Source of the DNA: an uncultured Bartonella sp. | GTDB lineage: Bacteria; Pseudomonadota; Alphaproteobacteria; Rhizobiales; Rhizobiaceae | Length of the DNA stretch: 64,000 nucleotides | Direction of reading: 5' to 3' | Assembly: GCF_945277285.1 (NCBI RefSeq) | Contig: NZ_CALYPR010000005.1 | Span: forward strand, 1 to 64,000 | Shown here: in pieces, positions 27,422-37,247 of the stretch | Layout: each line of letters begins with the position of its first letter | How positions within the stretch are numbered: the first letter of the stretch is position 1 | The notes under the pieces: generated by a model | Told to the model about the DNA's origin: nothing | What the model saw: only the letters and a program-made list of their open reading frames with translations | Database searches by the model: none | Translations under genes and position numbers: made by a program

Positions 27422-29155
27422 TCACGCTTGTCCGGTCTGGCTAAGCCATAATTTGTTATAAAGTTCGTCTTTCTTGATAAGCTCGTCATGTTTGCCTTGT
27501 TCGACGACGTTGCCATTGTCGAGAACGATGATGTGGTCGGCACGCCGCACATTTTTTAAGCGGTGGGCAATAATGACAACGGTGCGTGTTTTGGTCAATG
27601 CACTCATGGCGCGCTGGATTTCAGCTTCAGATGATGGATCAAGACTGGCTGTGGCCTCATCGAGAAGCGGAATAGGGGCATTTTTTAAAAAAGCCCGCGC
27701 AATTGAAATGTGTTGGCGTTCGCCACCCGATAGTGAGCCACCATTTTCATCCAATAGAGTGTCATAACCTTGCGGCAAGTTTATAATAGAATCATGTGCC
27801 TCGGCTTTTTTTGCCGCCTCAATAATTTCATCAAGGGTCGCATTGTCCTTACCGATTTTGATATTGTCGCGAACCGAGCCGGAAAATAACAGGACATCCT
27901 GAAACACCATGCCAATCAGCTGATGAAGGTTTTCGGTGCCGATCTCTCGCAAATCGACGCCGCCCAGACATATCCTGCCTTCATCAACATCCCATAGCCG
28001 TGCAATGAGATGGACAAAGGTCGTCTTTCCCGCTCCACTCGGGCCGACAATAGCGGTCAATTGTTGCGGAAGGATTGTGTATGAAACATGGTCGAGAACC
28101 TTTAACGCATCTTTCTGGCTGTCGTAACTGAAACCGACATTCTCAAAGGTTATTTCATAGCCCTTTGGTAGCTTTGGCCGTTCCGGTTCGGGCAGCGTTT
28201 TTTGTTGCATAATCGCGTCAATGCGACCAAGCGAGCGGACTGCTAGACGCAACATGACGGTGGCTTGCCCCACTTCAAACAACTGCCGGTAAACCGGCAA
28301 GGATATAACCAGAAAAATCAACAATTGCGTTGCTGACAAAGTGTTATCAAAAAACCGGTAAACGCCGAACAGAACAAGACTGAGATAGCTTAATTCGAGT
28401 ACAAATCCGAAGCACGACAGAAATGGTGCCGATTTTGCTTTGGCATGAAGCATTGCCTTGCGCCGGTCATCCAATGTTTCGACAAGTTTTTTCCAGACAT
28501 TGCCGAAACGGCCAAAACTGCGAATAACGGCAATACTCTGCACATATTCAAGCAAAGCCGATTGCACGGCACTATTGACTTTGGCAAGTTTTATTCCGGC
28601 ACTTTTGCTCATCGCTAAAGTCCATAGCAGGGCAAGAATTGTCAAAGGAAAGCCGCAGAGCATGACAATAGCCAAACGCCAATCGACAACAAGTAAAAAG
28701 ATCGTCAAAAAAACCGGCATGGAAAGGCCGGACATAAAAGGATGGATAAAATGTGACCACATATGTTCGACAAAGGTAATATCGGTAGTAAGCAGGCCGG
28801 CAAGATCGCCGCTTCTTTGACGGTTGAACCATCCCATAGGCAGTTTGCGCAAATGCTCGACCACATTAAGTCGCGCCTGCCCCATCATGATAAAGGCACC
28901 ATTATAAATTTTCGGCGCACCGATACAGCTCACAATAATGCGGATGACAAAACTTGTGACCATGCACACGCTATAAGCCAATGCCACTGTTGTGGTGAGT
29001 GTGTGTGAAAAGGCTTTTAAAAGCAACATATATAAAAACACATAGGCAAGAGCTGCAAAAAAACCTTCGCCAATAGCAAGATAAATGCCATGGACAAGTT
29101 GTTTGTCACTTGTTTTAGACAGGCGAAAACCGGATGTCAGAAGCCTGATAATCAT
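27422..29155 (-). CDS. Half ABC transporter (membrane plus ATPase), siderophore-type, second gene
   Basis: A protein of about 577 residues with an exporter-fold membrane domain in the first 320 and an ATPase with Walker A GPSGAGKTT, signature LSGGERQHISIARAFL and a Walker B region reading IPLLDEATASLD. The start is the ATG at 29155, which overlaps the stop of the upstream half-transporter (ATGA), so the two are made together as a heterodimer. Pairs of this kind beside a SIP gene are known as YbtP/YbtQ and IrtA/IrtB, which import ferric siderophores despite their exporter fold. The residue after Walker B is glutamate, so its ATP site may be active. Iron transport is inferred from context. Confidence 0.82.
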   Translation of the reverse strand: MIIRLLTSGFRLSKTSDKQLVHGIYLAIGEGFFAALAYVFLYMLLLKAFSHTLTTTVALAYSVCMVTSFVIRIIVSCIGAPKIYNGAFIMMGQARLNVVEHLRKLPMGWFNRQRSGDLAGLLTTDITFVEHMWSHFIHPFMSGLSMPVFLTIFLLVVDWRLAIVMLCGFPLTILALLWTLAMSKSAGIKLAKVNSAVQSALLEYVQSIAVIRSFGRFGNVWKKLVETLDDRRKAMLHAKAKSAPFLSCFGFVLELSYLSLVLFGVYRFFDNTLSATQLLIFLVISLPVYRQLFEVGQATVMLRLAVRSLGRIDAIMQQKTLPEPERPKLPKGYEITFENVGFSYDSQKDALKVLDHVSYTILPQQLTAIVGPSGAGKTTFVHLIARLWDVDEGRICLGGVDLREIGTENLHQLIGMVFQDVLLFSGSVRDNIKIGKDNATLDEIIEAAKKAEAHDSIINLPQGYDTLLDENGGSLSGGERQHISIARAFLKNAPIPLLDEATASLDPSSEAEIQRAMSALTKTRTVVIIAHRLKNVRRADHIIVLDNGNVVEQGKHDELIKKDELYNKLWLSQTGQA

Positions 29156-30975
29156 GACCGCCCACCTTTTGTTGTTGCAATGTTGTTTTTGTCTTGTCCG
29201 AGCGACCAATCAGCGACTTCGCGCTGGTCATGCCACAAACGTTGGTAAGTCGGGCAATTTTCAAGCAAATCGGCGTGCTTACCCACGCCCTTGACATGGC
29301 CGCAATCAAGAACCACAAGTTTATCGGCGTGAACGAGGTTTTGCAGATTATGGCCGACAACCAGAACAGTACGGTTTTGGTAAAGTGTGGCAAGTGCTTC
29401 GTGAATAAGTTTTTCATTCTTTGAATCAAGACTTGAAGTCGGTTCATCAAGCAGCAGGATCGGAGCGTTTTTCAAAAAAGCCCGTGCAATGGAAAGGCGT
29501 TGTCTCTCGCCACCGGAAAGTTGTAAACTGCGTTCATTGAGCACCGTATCATAGCCTTGCGGAAGGGCGGCGATAAATTCGTCTGCCCGCGCCAGACGGC
29601 AGGCTTCTTTCAACTCGTCGTCGGTTGCATCCGGTTTGGCAATACGAAGGTTTTCGGCTACCGTACCATAGAGCAGAACAACATTCTGGAAGACTATGCT
29701 GATCCTGTCCAGAAGTGCGTCAAGTGGCCAATGACGCACATCAATACCGCCAATTAAAAGATTGCCGGAATTAAATTCATGAAGGCGCGCAACAAGCTTC
29801 ACCAAAGTGCTTTTTCCTGAACCGCTCGGCCCCACCAATGCGGTTAACTCACCGGCTTTTGCGGCAAAGCTCCCATGGTCAACGGCAAGCTTTTCAACAT
29901 TCCTGTCATAAGAGTGGCAGACATGATCAAAAACAATATCATAGGGCCCTTCGGGCACTTTCACACCGGCATTGTCGGCCAAAGGTTTTGCTGCCAAAAT
30001 ATCATTGATATGTTGCAAGGCCTCATTATGTGTGAGTTTTTCATGAAACGCATTGGTAAGCCCCAATAAAGGTTCGAGAACCAGCGGTGAAACAAGAAGA
30101 AACAGCAGATAGGTTGCAAGGTCGAGTTTGCCATTGACCAAAAGCACGCCACCAATGGGCGCCACCAGAATAATGTTGCCACGCAATAAAAGTGCAAAAG
30201 TAACAAATGAGCGCGTTACCTTTGCAGAAAAATTGCAAGCCCAGTCAACGGCATTATGGATGGTCAACGACAATTGGCCAAAAGAGCGTGTGTCCAGACC
30301 GAAGCTTTTTATAACCTGCACACCACGGATAAATTCGCTCACTTCACTGGCAATTTTCTGTTGCAAAACCCCCCATTCATGCATTTGATCGGCGATGCCA
30401 TGGGTTATCCACCATTGTGCCAGAAAAGCAAAAGGCAACAGAACCAATACCACCAGCGATAATCGCCAGTCGGCATAAAACAGGACCATAGAGGCGCAAA
30501 GCGATACAAAAGGGGCAGAGAACAGACTTGGCAGAACGTGGGCATAAAGGCTTTCAAGACTATCAATATCGTCATAAAATGTGTGCCGCATACTGCCCGA
30601 GCGGTGTTTTGCGAAAAACGACAGCGGAACTTCGCCAAGCTTGTGGGCCGCCTGAAGCCGTAAATTATAGATAATTGTAAAAGCACCTTTATGGGCCAGC
30701 ATATCGCTTAACGCGACACAGACCCAGCGCAACAGCAATAAACCGGTTGCTAACCCGGCAAGATACCAGATTTTTGCGGGTTCAATATCCGGTTTGATAA
30801 GCTCGACAGCAATAAGATAAATGTCATAGAAAAAAGCAATACTCAAAGCGGCAGCAAAAACAGCCGCGATAATCGCCGAACTTGTTGTGAAACGGGAAAA
30901 CCGCAACAGACCGAGAAAAGTCGCTGGCACCTCGTTGTCACGAAAGGGGTGTGTCGGTGTTGTTTTATCGGCCAT
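29152..30975 (-). CDS. Half ABC transporter (membrane plus ATPase), siderophore-type, first gene
   Basis: A 607-residue fused membrane/ATPase protein. Six hydrophobic segments occur in the first 340 residues, then Walker A GPSGSGKST, Q-loop region SIVFQNVVLLYGTV, signature LSGGERQRLSIARAFL and Walker B ILLLDEPTSSLD. It is the first gene of an apparent three-gene operon with its partner half-transporter and the siderophore-interacting reductase. A perfect 10-bp palindrome, CATAATTATG (31019-31028), lies about 45 bp upstream and could be part of an iron-responsive site, but I cannot match it to a Fur, Irr or RirA consensus. Confidence 0.82.
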   Translation of the reverse strand: MADKTTPTHPFRDNEVPATFLGLLRFSRFTTSSAIIAAVFAAALSIAFFYDIYLIAVELIKPDIEPAKIWYLAGLATGLLLLRWVCVALSDMLAHKGAFTIIYNLRLQAAHKLGEVPLSFFAKHRSGSMRHTFYDDIDSLESLYAHVLPSLFSAPFVSLCASMVLFYADWRLSLVVLVLLPFAFLAQWWITHGIADQMHEWGVLQQKIASEVSEFIRGVQVIKSFGLDTRSFGQLSLTIHNAVDWACNFSAKVTRSFVTFALLLRGNIILVAPIGGVLLVNGKLDLATYLLFLLVSPLVLEPLLGLTNAFHEKLTHNEALQHINDILAAKPLADNAGVKVPEGPYDIVFDHVCHSYDRNVEKLAVDHGSFAAKAGELTALVGPSGSGKSTLVKLVARLHEFNSGNLLIGGIDVRHWPLDALLDRISIVFQNVVLLYGTVAENLRIAKPDATDDELKEACRLARADEFIAALPQGYDTVLNERSLQLSGGERQRLSIARAFLKNAPILLLDEPTSSLDSKNEKLIHEALATLYQNRTVLVVGHNLQNLVHADKLVVLDCGHVKGVGKHADLLENCPTYQRLWHDQREVADWSLGQDKNNIATTKGGRS

Positions 30976-31373
30976 TTTTTGCCCCGCGAATTATACCGTT
31001 ACTGTTGCCTATCTATGGCATAATTATGAATGTTCTGGTATAGTTTTATTTCTCTTTAAACCGAAAACTTCCGGCAGCGGTACTATGGCAGCAAAATACG
31101 CTTACGCGAAAAGTTTTTTATTAGTGATGACATACCGCGCTCAACGTTTTTGTGGGGGTGATATTTTAAACAAAAGATAAACGAAAGCATTGAAATTGCA
31201 CTGTTAACGGCCACATGTTCAAAAAGTCTTTTCCAATCGTGTGCCCGACAAACTCATTAACATGCCGTCACCACTAATAAAGCTGGCAAAATAGGTTTCG
31301 ACTTTGATCGAACCGTCGAGCAGGAAGTATTCTTCTATCACAGATTCCCTTTCCAAAGCATCCGTTACCCAAA
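30976..31373. other. Intergenic region with promoter of the siderophore transporter operon
   Basis: This stretch presumably holds the promoter of the half-ABC pair. The part near 31219-31373 is probably scrambled DNA from the N-terminal half of the decayed TetR gene. A 69-codon minus-strand frame at 31219-31428 has no ribosome binding site that I trust. Confidence 0.35.
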
Positions 31374-31682
31374 TTGCAATTGTGGCGACTATTGCGTTCG
31401 TCACGGCAAGAGCGGCAAAAACGCACAAAAAATTTGAACAAATATTTCGTTCCTAAAATTGCCGAAGCGCAGAAAAACGGCTTTATTCGTGACAATATAC
31501 CGGCAGGTCTTGCCATGCTTACCTATGGCGGGCTGATTTTGTTTTTTCTTCATAACCGGCTTGAATTGGATAGCGCTGTCAAAGAGGGGGGCGCCGAGCC
31601 ATTGAGTGATGACGATATATTCAATTATCTGGTTGATCTTATCGCACCGCAAAAAAGCAAAACGACCAAAAACAACAGCTGA
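31374..31682 (+). pseudogene. C-terminal half of a TetR-family regulator (decayed)
   Basis: The frame reads NLNKYFVPKIAEAQKNGFIRDNIPAGLAMLTYGGLILFFLHNR in consecutive blocks and ends IFNYLVDLIAPQKSK. This is the ligand-binding C-terminal region of TetR/AcrR regulators. No helix-turn-helix can be found upstream in any frame, so the gene has lost its DNA-binding half. It lies divergent from the siderophore-type ABC pair and may once have controlled it. Confidence 0.6.
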
Positions 31683-31760
31683 TCCGGTGTAAGTGCAACA
31701 GCAAATTCGGGCTGAAAACGCCGCATCTTCTTATCGGAAAGAGAACGCAAATGGTCGGAA

Positions 31761-31790
31761 AAGAAGCAAGATTTTAAACTTGCTTCTTTT
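31761..31790. terminator. Bidirectional intrinsic terminator
   Basis: AAGAAGCAAG (31761-31770) and CTTGCTTCTT (31779-31788) make a perfect 10-bp stem with an 8-nt loop and T-runs in both directions. It lies between the TetR remnant and the end of the convergent copper receptor gene and would serve both. Confidence 0.8.
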
Positions 31791-31861
31791 CGCCGGTTTA
31801 AAGAGGGGCGGTTTTTTAAAGGTTCAGCCGTACCGGATTTTTTCAAATCTCGTGGGATGGC

Positions 31862-34126
31862 TTAAAATTTAAAGTCGGCTTTCGCCCAGAAAGTTCGTCC
31901 GGGTTCACGCACCTGATAATGGGCAGGAAAGCCGAAGCCGGCATCACCATCACGGTTTAAATGTTCATAATAATCTTTGTTGAACAAATTATCGACCCCG
32001 CCGGTCAAAGAGACATTTTCCGATATTTTATAGCTGCTATTCATCGAAAACACGCCAAAGCCGGAACTTTTGTCAAAATCTTTGCCAACAACATTGCCCT
32101 TGTTTTCGGCAATGCGCGGCTGGCTTGCAACAAGTCGTAAAAGCCCGCCAATGCTCCATTTTTCTTGCACATAGCTAAGGCCGAGCCGGCCTTCCAGAGG
32201 CGGTATTTGCGGCAAAGCTTCATCATCACTGGTGTTTTTGCCCCATGCATAGGCAAGACTTGAATCAAACTTCCAGACATTGATAAACATGTGCGAAAGT
32301 CCCAATTCGCCACCCATAATCGTGGCATCGACATTGTTTGCTTTGGATTGGCCGGATGAATAGTCAAAAAGAATGTAGTCATCAATTCTGCCAACATAGC
32401 CGGAAGCCCATATATTGCTATCGCCATCATTATATTGCGCACCAAAATCAAGCTGGGTGGTTTTTTCAGGCGCGATAGCGTCAAACGCATTCAACGAACG
32501 GTTATCGGATTTTTTTGGCGAAAACAGTTCCCAATAATCGGGGAAACGCTCGGCATGACCAAGCCCGATATAAGTGGTCAGAAACGCATTGAGGTCGCGC
32601 TCATAACGTAAAAACCCGCTTGGCAGTGTTCTATCACGTTTTTCCTGATCGGTCGGGCTTGTTACTCTGTCATCTTTTGCTGAAGCCCAATCAAGCCGCG
32701 CTCCGCCCACAAGGCGCTGGTCTCCGGCAAATTTCCATGTCGTTTCATTAAAAACGCCATAATTGTAAAAAACTGCATCCTTGTCCCACCCGTCAATGGT
32801 CAACATATTGCGGCTTTTTCTTTTGCGGTGGGTGTTGGTCTGCATATCGGCACCATTTATCATCGAAACACTGCCAAAATCCCATGCCGTGGAAAAATGC
32901 CCGCCCATGGTTGCCCGGTCAAGCCGCGATTCCATCGGCATGGAAGACATATCCATCATACCGCCCATATCCATTTTAGGCATGGAATTTGCGCTGGTTG
33001 TCATAGCACTATTTCCCATATGCCCTATTCCTATATGACCAATACTGCCCATACCCCCCATACCGGGCATAGGGATAGCGGGCATTTTCTCATCAAGATG
33101 GCGCAAACGGAAATTATCCATAATATGGTCGGCATAATTATAATAGAATTGCGCGTCGATTTTGGTGAGTTTGTCATTGATATTGGATTTTATAAATTTG
33201 GCGCCGAAGCTTTCGCGCTTGAACTGGCTGCCATCCATACCACGACCGGCATAGCGGGCTTCACCATCACCGCCGCCGCCGGAAAGCTCGATCAATGTAT
33301 CGGCATCGGGGGTAAGCCCTAAAAACATATCGCCATTCCATTTATCCCATTTGGAAGGCACGATATTGCCATCGCCATCATGATAATCATGGGAAAGTGC
33401 TTTATTGGCGATCATACGGACATAACCCGGGCGTGCGCCAACCGTGCCGTCAATGCGCGATTCAAAGCGGCTGTTTGTGCCCACCACAATGCTGCTGTCA
33501 CCCTTGACGGTGAATTCGTCAAAATGCTGTGGGTCGCGCTCGAAAAGGATGGTCGCCGCCGAGCCGGTTGGCCCCCAGCGAACAGTTTGTGGCCCTTTGA
33601 CAACCGTGAGCCGGTCATAGCTTTCAGGCGAGATATAGGATGTCGGATTATCCATGCGCCCGGGGCAAGCCCCCATGATCACACTACCATCATTAACAAT
33701 GTTGAGACGCGAACCAAACTGGCCGCGAAACACCGGATCGCCATTGGTGCCACCATTGCGGATGGTTGCAAAACCGGGAATGGTTTTCAGATAATCGGCA
33801 CCGTCAGATGCGGGAATGGGCTGGCGCGGTGCTTTAGGATCGGTGACAACCGTCAAAGGCGTTGACATGGCTGCGGAAGTGACAACAACACTTTTTAAAA
33901 GGGTGGTGCCGGAAAAATTGACGGGGGCATCGTTTTGCATGATTGTCGTCGCATGAGCAGCGGGTTTTTCTGTCGAAGCGGGCGCTAACTGAGGGGAAAG
34001 GGGTTCACCTTTTGCAAAATGGGGGCTCAAAAGAAGCAATGGTCCTATTGCCATCATGTAAGTGGAATTTTTGAGCAGCTGATAAAAAGCCGGCAGATGC
34101 TTTCTGCTTTTAAAAATATTTTCCAT
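31862..34126 (-). CDS. TonB-dependent copper receptor (OprC/NosA-like)
   Basis: A 754-residue outer-membrane receptor. A signal peptide ends near residue 40 (LLLSPHFAKGE) and a TonB-box-like SVVVTSA lies near 77. The plug holds GADYLKTIPGFATIRNGGTNGDPVFRGQFGSRL in consecutive blocks and MGACPGRMDNPTSYISPESY, which is characteristic of the copper-receptor family. The barrel ends in KADFKF with a terminal phenylalanine. Residues about 345-400 form a loop very rich in methionine, glycine and histidine (PMPGMGGMGSIGHIGIGHMG, then PKMDMGGMMDMSSMPMES), a plausible copper-binding surface. OprC takes up copper and NosA serves nitrous oxide reductase copper supply. Copper would here supply cuproenzymes encoded elsewhere. 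There is a DUF2946-like gene upstream. Confidence 0.88.
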   Translation of the reverse strand: MENIFKSRKHLPAFYQLLKNSTYMMAIGPLLLLSPHFAKGEPLSPQLAPASTEKPAAHATTIMQNDAPVNFSGTTLLKSVVVTSAAMSTPLTVVTDPKAPRQPIPASDGADYLKTIPGFATIRNGGTNGDPVFRGQFGSRLNIVNDGSVIMGACPGRMDNPTSYISPESYDRLTVVKGPQTVRWGPTGSAATILFERDPQHFDEFTVKGDSSIVVGTNSRFESRIDGTVGARPGYVRMIANKALSHDYHDGDGNIVPSKWDKWNGDMFLGLTPDADTLIELSGGGGDGEARYAGRGMDGSQFKRESFGAKFIKSNINDKLTKIDAQFYYNYADHIMDNFRLRHLDEKMPAIPMPGMGGMGSIGHIGIGHMGNSAMTTSANSMPKMDMGGMMDMSSMPMESRLDRATMGGHFSTAWDFGSVSMINGADMQTNTHRKRKSRNMLTIDGWDKDAVFYNYGVFNETTWKFAGDQRLVGGARLDWASAKDDRVTSPTDQEKRDRTLPSGFLRYERDLNAFLTTYIGLGHAERFPDYWELFSPKKSDNRSLNAFDAIAPEKTTQLDFGAQYNDGDSNIWASGYVGRIDDYILFDYSSGQSKANNVDATIMGGELGLSHMFINVWKFDSSLAYAWGKNTSDDEALPQIPPLEGRLGLSYVQEKWSIGGLLRLVASQPRIAENKGNVVGKDFDKSSGFGVFSMNSSYKISENVSLTGGVDNLFNKDYYEHLNRDGDAGFGFPAHYQVREPGRTFWAKADFKF

Positions 34127-34364
34127 TGTTGAAAATCCATCATCGGAAGGAGGACTGGAAGTCGGTCAGGTACAGAAAAACAAGGGATGATTTTTCCTGT
34201 TTTTTAAAATTTTTGCGATGACCGGTGACATATTCCAATAGCCGGCAGATCGACCTTTTTCGCTTTGACCTGATTGAAGACAGCCAGCCGGAGTGCCGCA
34301 ATATCTGCTTCTGCAACGGCCGGGCATACTTAATCTCTGGACAAAAGAAACGGGTGCTTATCTG

Positions 34365-34811
34365 TCAGACAACTGTATGATGGGGTGGGGAGCGCGGGGA
34401 AGTGTTGGAGTTTGATAAATAGCTGGCGGGATTAGCAATTTCATAGGTCAGAAACATTGCCAATTCGACAAAAGCACCTTGCCCGATCTCGCCAGCATCA
34501 GGCGGTGTCAGCATTGACGAGCCAATGCGGCAGGCGTGGCATGGCCCACTTTCATGACATGGATTATTGTCGTGATTTTGTTTGGTGAGTTTTCCTAGAT
34601 CGGAAGATTGGCTTTCTTTCGAACAAATATCGGTTATAAGGACAAGGCGCCAGTGGTTAAAGCCGGAGCTCGCAGTGTGTTGGAAATGCGAAGAACTATT
34701 CAAGCCGGAAAATGCTTGAGAATTGAAATTATGCGCAAAATTGAGACCAATCAGTGCAAAAATGCATAATAGCCTTGTTACCAACGAAAGTGATTTTTTC
34801 AATCGCATCAT
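34365..34811 (-). CDS. Small secreted or membrane-anchored protein, DUF2946-like, copper-linked
   Basis: A 148-residue protein with an N-terminal hydrophobic segment (LVTRLLCIFALIGLNFAHNF). Later comes a Cys/His-rich part, NPCHESGPCHACRIGSSM, then SMLTPPDAGE. The combination of an export signal, a CHxC-type motif and the TPP segment resembles DUF2946 proteins that often lie beside TonB copper receptors. Copper binding is inferred. It lies upstream of the receptor in the same orientation, with about 240 bp between. GCGGAAAG precedes the ATG. Confidence 0.6.
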   Translation of the reverse strand: MMRLKKSLSLVTRLLCIFALIGLNFAHNFNSQAFSGLNSSSHFQHTASSGFNHWRLVLITDICSKESQSSDLGKLTKQNHDNNPCHESGPCHACRIGSSMLTPPDAGEIGQGAFVELAMFLTYEIANPASYLSNSNTSPRSPPHHTVV

Positions 34812-35081
34812 TGCGCTTAAACTTTCCGCTTTTTGGAAACTATTCTATAAAATTCTTTTCTTGGCAACTGATAAACGACATGTGTTAAGGTTGTTAACAG
34901 TACAGTTTTAAAAATTGGCGGGTGTGAGGCGCGGTTCTTTTTATTATTGTTGAACTTTGCTCATAACGGCTTTCAGGGAAAGAGTGTTTTTCTCACGCAT
35001 TTTAAAGCGTAATTTCAATCCGGTTAAATTGGACAAATGTAACGAGAGTTACAGCCTGTAATATTTTTACAAGGAGATAAT

Positions 35082-35792
35082 ATGCGCCCCTTTATTATAT
35101 GCCATATGATGGTTTCGGTTGACGGAAAAATTATTGAAGATCATTGGACACCACCCTTTGATGGAACGGATGAAGATGAAGCAGGCTCTTCCTATTATGA
35201 TCTCAGGGAAGGTTTTGCGTGGGACGCCGAAATGCTCGGCCGGGTAACGGTGCACAAACACCATGCACCGCGGGAATTTGTCGATTTAAATCCGGTGCCC
35301 GCGGCTCATCCGCAACCCTTTATCGGAAAACGCGAGACCGAACGGCTTTGCGTGGTTGTCGACCCGCTTGGACGCATAAAATATGATAGCGACAGGATTT
35401 GCGACGAAAATATTGTGGCAGTTGTCGGAAAACAGGTGTCGCAAGCCTATCTGGAATTTTTACAAGCACATGACATATCCTATGTTTTTGCCGGGGAAGA
35501 TGGACATGATCTTAGCGCGGCAATGGACAGTCTCGGGTCACTTTTTGGTTTGAAACGGATTGTTCTCGAAGGTGGCGGCATTATCAATGGTGCTTTTCTA
35601 GCACAGGGTCTTATCGACGAGTTGAGTGTGATGATCTATCCCGGCGTAGACGGACGAAAAGGTGTTTCTTCATTGTTTGACGGTCAAGAGAAAGATGGCA
35701 AAATTCCGGCAGAAGGGCAAACTCTCGAGTTGTTGGAGGCAAAAAATGTCGGCTATGGCGTTGTTGCCCTGCGCTATAAAATCCACCATTGA
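35082..35792 (+). CDS. RibD C-terminal/dihydrofolate reductase-like oxidoreductase
   Basis: A 236-residue protein of the RibD C-terminal reductase fold. It has MRPFIICHMMVSVDGKI at the start, the central FAGEDGHDLSAAMDSLGSLFG region and GLKRIVLEGGGIINGAFLAQGLIDELSVMIYPG in consecutive blocks. The LEGGG-x-NG-x-L-x-x-x-LxDE pattern is the NADPH-binding signature of this group. It lacks the deaminase half of RibD, so it is a stand-alone reductase of unknown substrate. AAGGAGATAAT gives a strong start. It is monocistronic. Confidence 0.85.
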   Translation: MRPFIICHMMVSVDGKIIEDHWTPPFDGTDEDEAGSSYYDLREGFAWDAEMLGRVTVHKHHAPREFVDLNPVPAAHPQPFIGKRETERLCVVVDPLGRIKYDSDRICDENIVAVVGKQVSQAYLEFLQAHDISYVFAGEDGHDLSAAMDSLGSLFGLKRIVLEGGGIINGAFLAQGLIDELSVMIYPGVDGRKGVSSLFDGQEKDGKIPAEGQTLELLEAKNVGYGVVALRYKIHH

Positions 35793-36019
35793 GATTTGCT
35801 TTTAAATTAGGATTTTGTGATAAAGAAAATTGCCGCCGGTTTGAAATAGCTGTTTCAAAGCGAATTTATCTGGTGAAACGCTTTTAAAAACAGTATATTT
35901 TTAAATGGTCAACACTTAAGTTAAAGCGTTGAGCAGTAAAGTTTTTTCAAAATAGGTACTTATTGGCAAAGCCGCTTTAACGGGCTCGATAAGCTTTCTT
36001 TTAGCAGGCATGATTTCAA

Positions 36020-36051
36020 GATGCCGGAAAATTACGCCGGCATCCTTTTTT
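36020..36051 (+). terminator. Intrinsic terminator
   Basis: GATGCCGG (36020-36027) pairs perfectly with CCGGCATC (36037-36044), followed by CTTTTTTC. It lies about 230 bp past the RibD-like gene on the plus strand and probably ends its transcript. Confidence 0.75.
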
Positions 36052-36131
36052 CAAACGGATGAACCAGTCTGGCATAACGCTGACTACAAGAAATCATGCC
36101 GAAATATTTATCCTGTCACCGTCATTGTTTT

Positions 36132-36962
36132 TCAAAAATCGGTGGAAGCGGCAAGGTTTGTCTGGGTTTTAAAATCTGCCAGACGTTTTTCTAGAACATC
36201 AATTGTGGTTGCTAAAGCCTGCGAGCCGAGCACCAGCCGCAACGGTGCCGGTGTCACATCAACACTTTCAATAATGCGAGCAGCCATACGCACCGGATCA
36301 CCGGCCGCAAGACCATTTTTCGGGTTGAGCATTTTCAAGAAAGCATGAGCCGGGGTGTTGTCATAAGCAGCAATCGGTTTGGCAATTTTTGCGCTTTTAT
36401 AGCGAAATTCTGTTCTTGCCCCACCCGGTTCGACAATGGTCAAACCAATATTGAAAGGTTGGATTTCCTGCGCCAGCGATTCACAAAAGCCCTCGATGCC
36501 CCATTTTGTCGCGTGATAAAGCGAATTTCCGGCAAATGCGACCTCGCCGCCATAAGACGATATCTGGATGATGCGGCCATGTTGTTTTGTTCGCATAATC
36601 GGCAGAAAAGCGCGGATAAAGTCAATCGATCCGGTAAGATTGGTGGCAATAATATTGTCTATTTCTTCATCCGATAATTCTTCCGCCGCACCGAATAGGC
36701 CATATCCGGCATTACTGACAATAACATCAATAGCGGGAAACAGTTTTTGTGCACGCTTGCCAAGTTGTGCGATAGCCTGTCTATCCCGCATGTCAACAAT
36801 TTCAACATGAAAATTGTCGGGATAAAGTCTGACAAGTTCTTCAACAGTTTGAAGCTTGCGTACGGTCCCAAGAACGTGATCGCCTTTGGCCAGAAGCTGG
36901 CGTGCCATTTCATAGCCGAAGCCGCTTGAAACACCTGTTATCACCCAATTGCGCTTTTTCAT
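36132..36962 (-). CDS. Short-chain dehydrogenase/reductase
   Basis: A 276-residue SDR of the classical type. The cofactor motif TGVSSGFGYEMARQLL is at residues 9-24, VSNAGYGLFG near 83, the catalytic serine in IQISSYGGEV near 136 and the catalytic YHATK near 149-153. The sequence resembles SDRs of the oxidoreductase group often annotated as DltE- or retinol-dehydrogenase-like; the substrate cannot be read from sequence. It lies downstream of a LysR gene in the same orientation, with 285 bp between them, and may be controlled by it. Confidence 0.85.
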   Translation of the reverse strand: MKKRNWVITGVSSGFGYEMARQLLAKGDHVLGTVRKLQTVEELVRLYPDNFHVEIVDMRDRQAIAQLGKRAQKLFPAIDVIVSNAGYGLFGAAEELSDEEIDNIIATNLTGSIDFIRAFLPIMRTKQHGRIIQISSYGGEVAFAGNSLYHATKWGIEGFCESLAQEIQPFNIGLTIVEPGGARTEFRYKSAKIAKPIAAYDNTPAHAFLKMLNPKNGLAAGDPVRMAARIIESVDVTPAPLRLVLGSQALATTIDVLEKRLADFKTQTNLAASTDF

Positions 36963-37247
36963 CTTTCTATCCGTTTCTGTTTTCCTGCTTTTGCCTGAAC
37001 CGATTGTGTCGGCTTTCCGATATTTGAAAGCACGGCAAAATTTTAAATTAACGTATTTTTTAAAGTTTTGAACGGGTAAAGCAGATTAGACCTTATGCAT
37101 TATTTTCATCAACATCCGGTTTCGGTTTTTCGGGTTTTGTGAATATAGCGTTTATGAAAAGACAGATTTTAAAAGCGTGTTCGACTGTGTTTTTGCTTGA
37201 CTGGAAATAGCTTTTGCCAGCAATTATTGTTCGGCATTGTTGAATTT

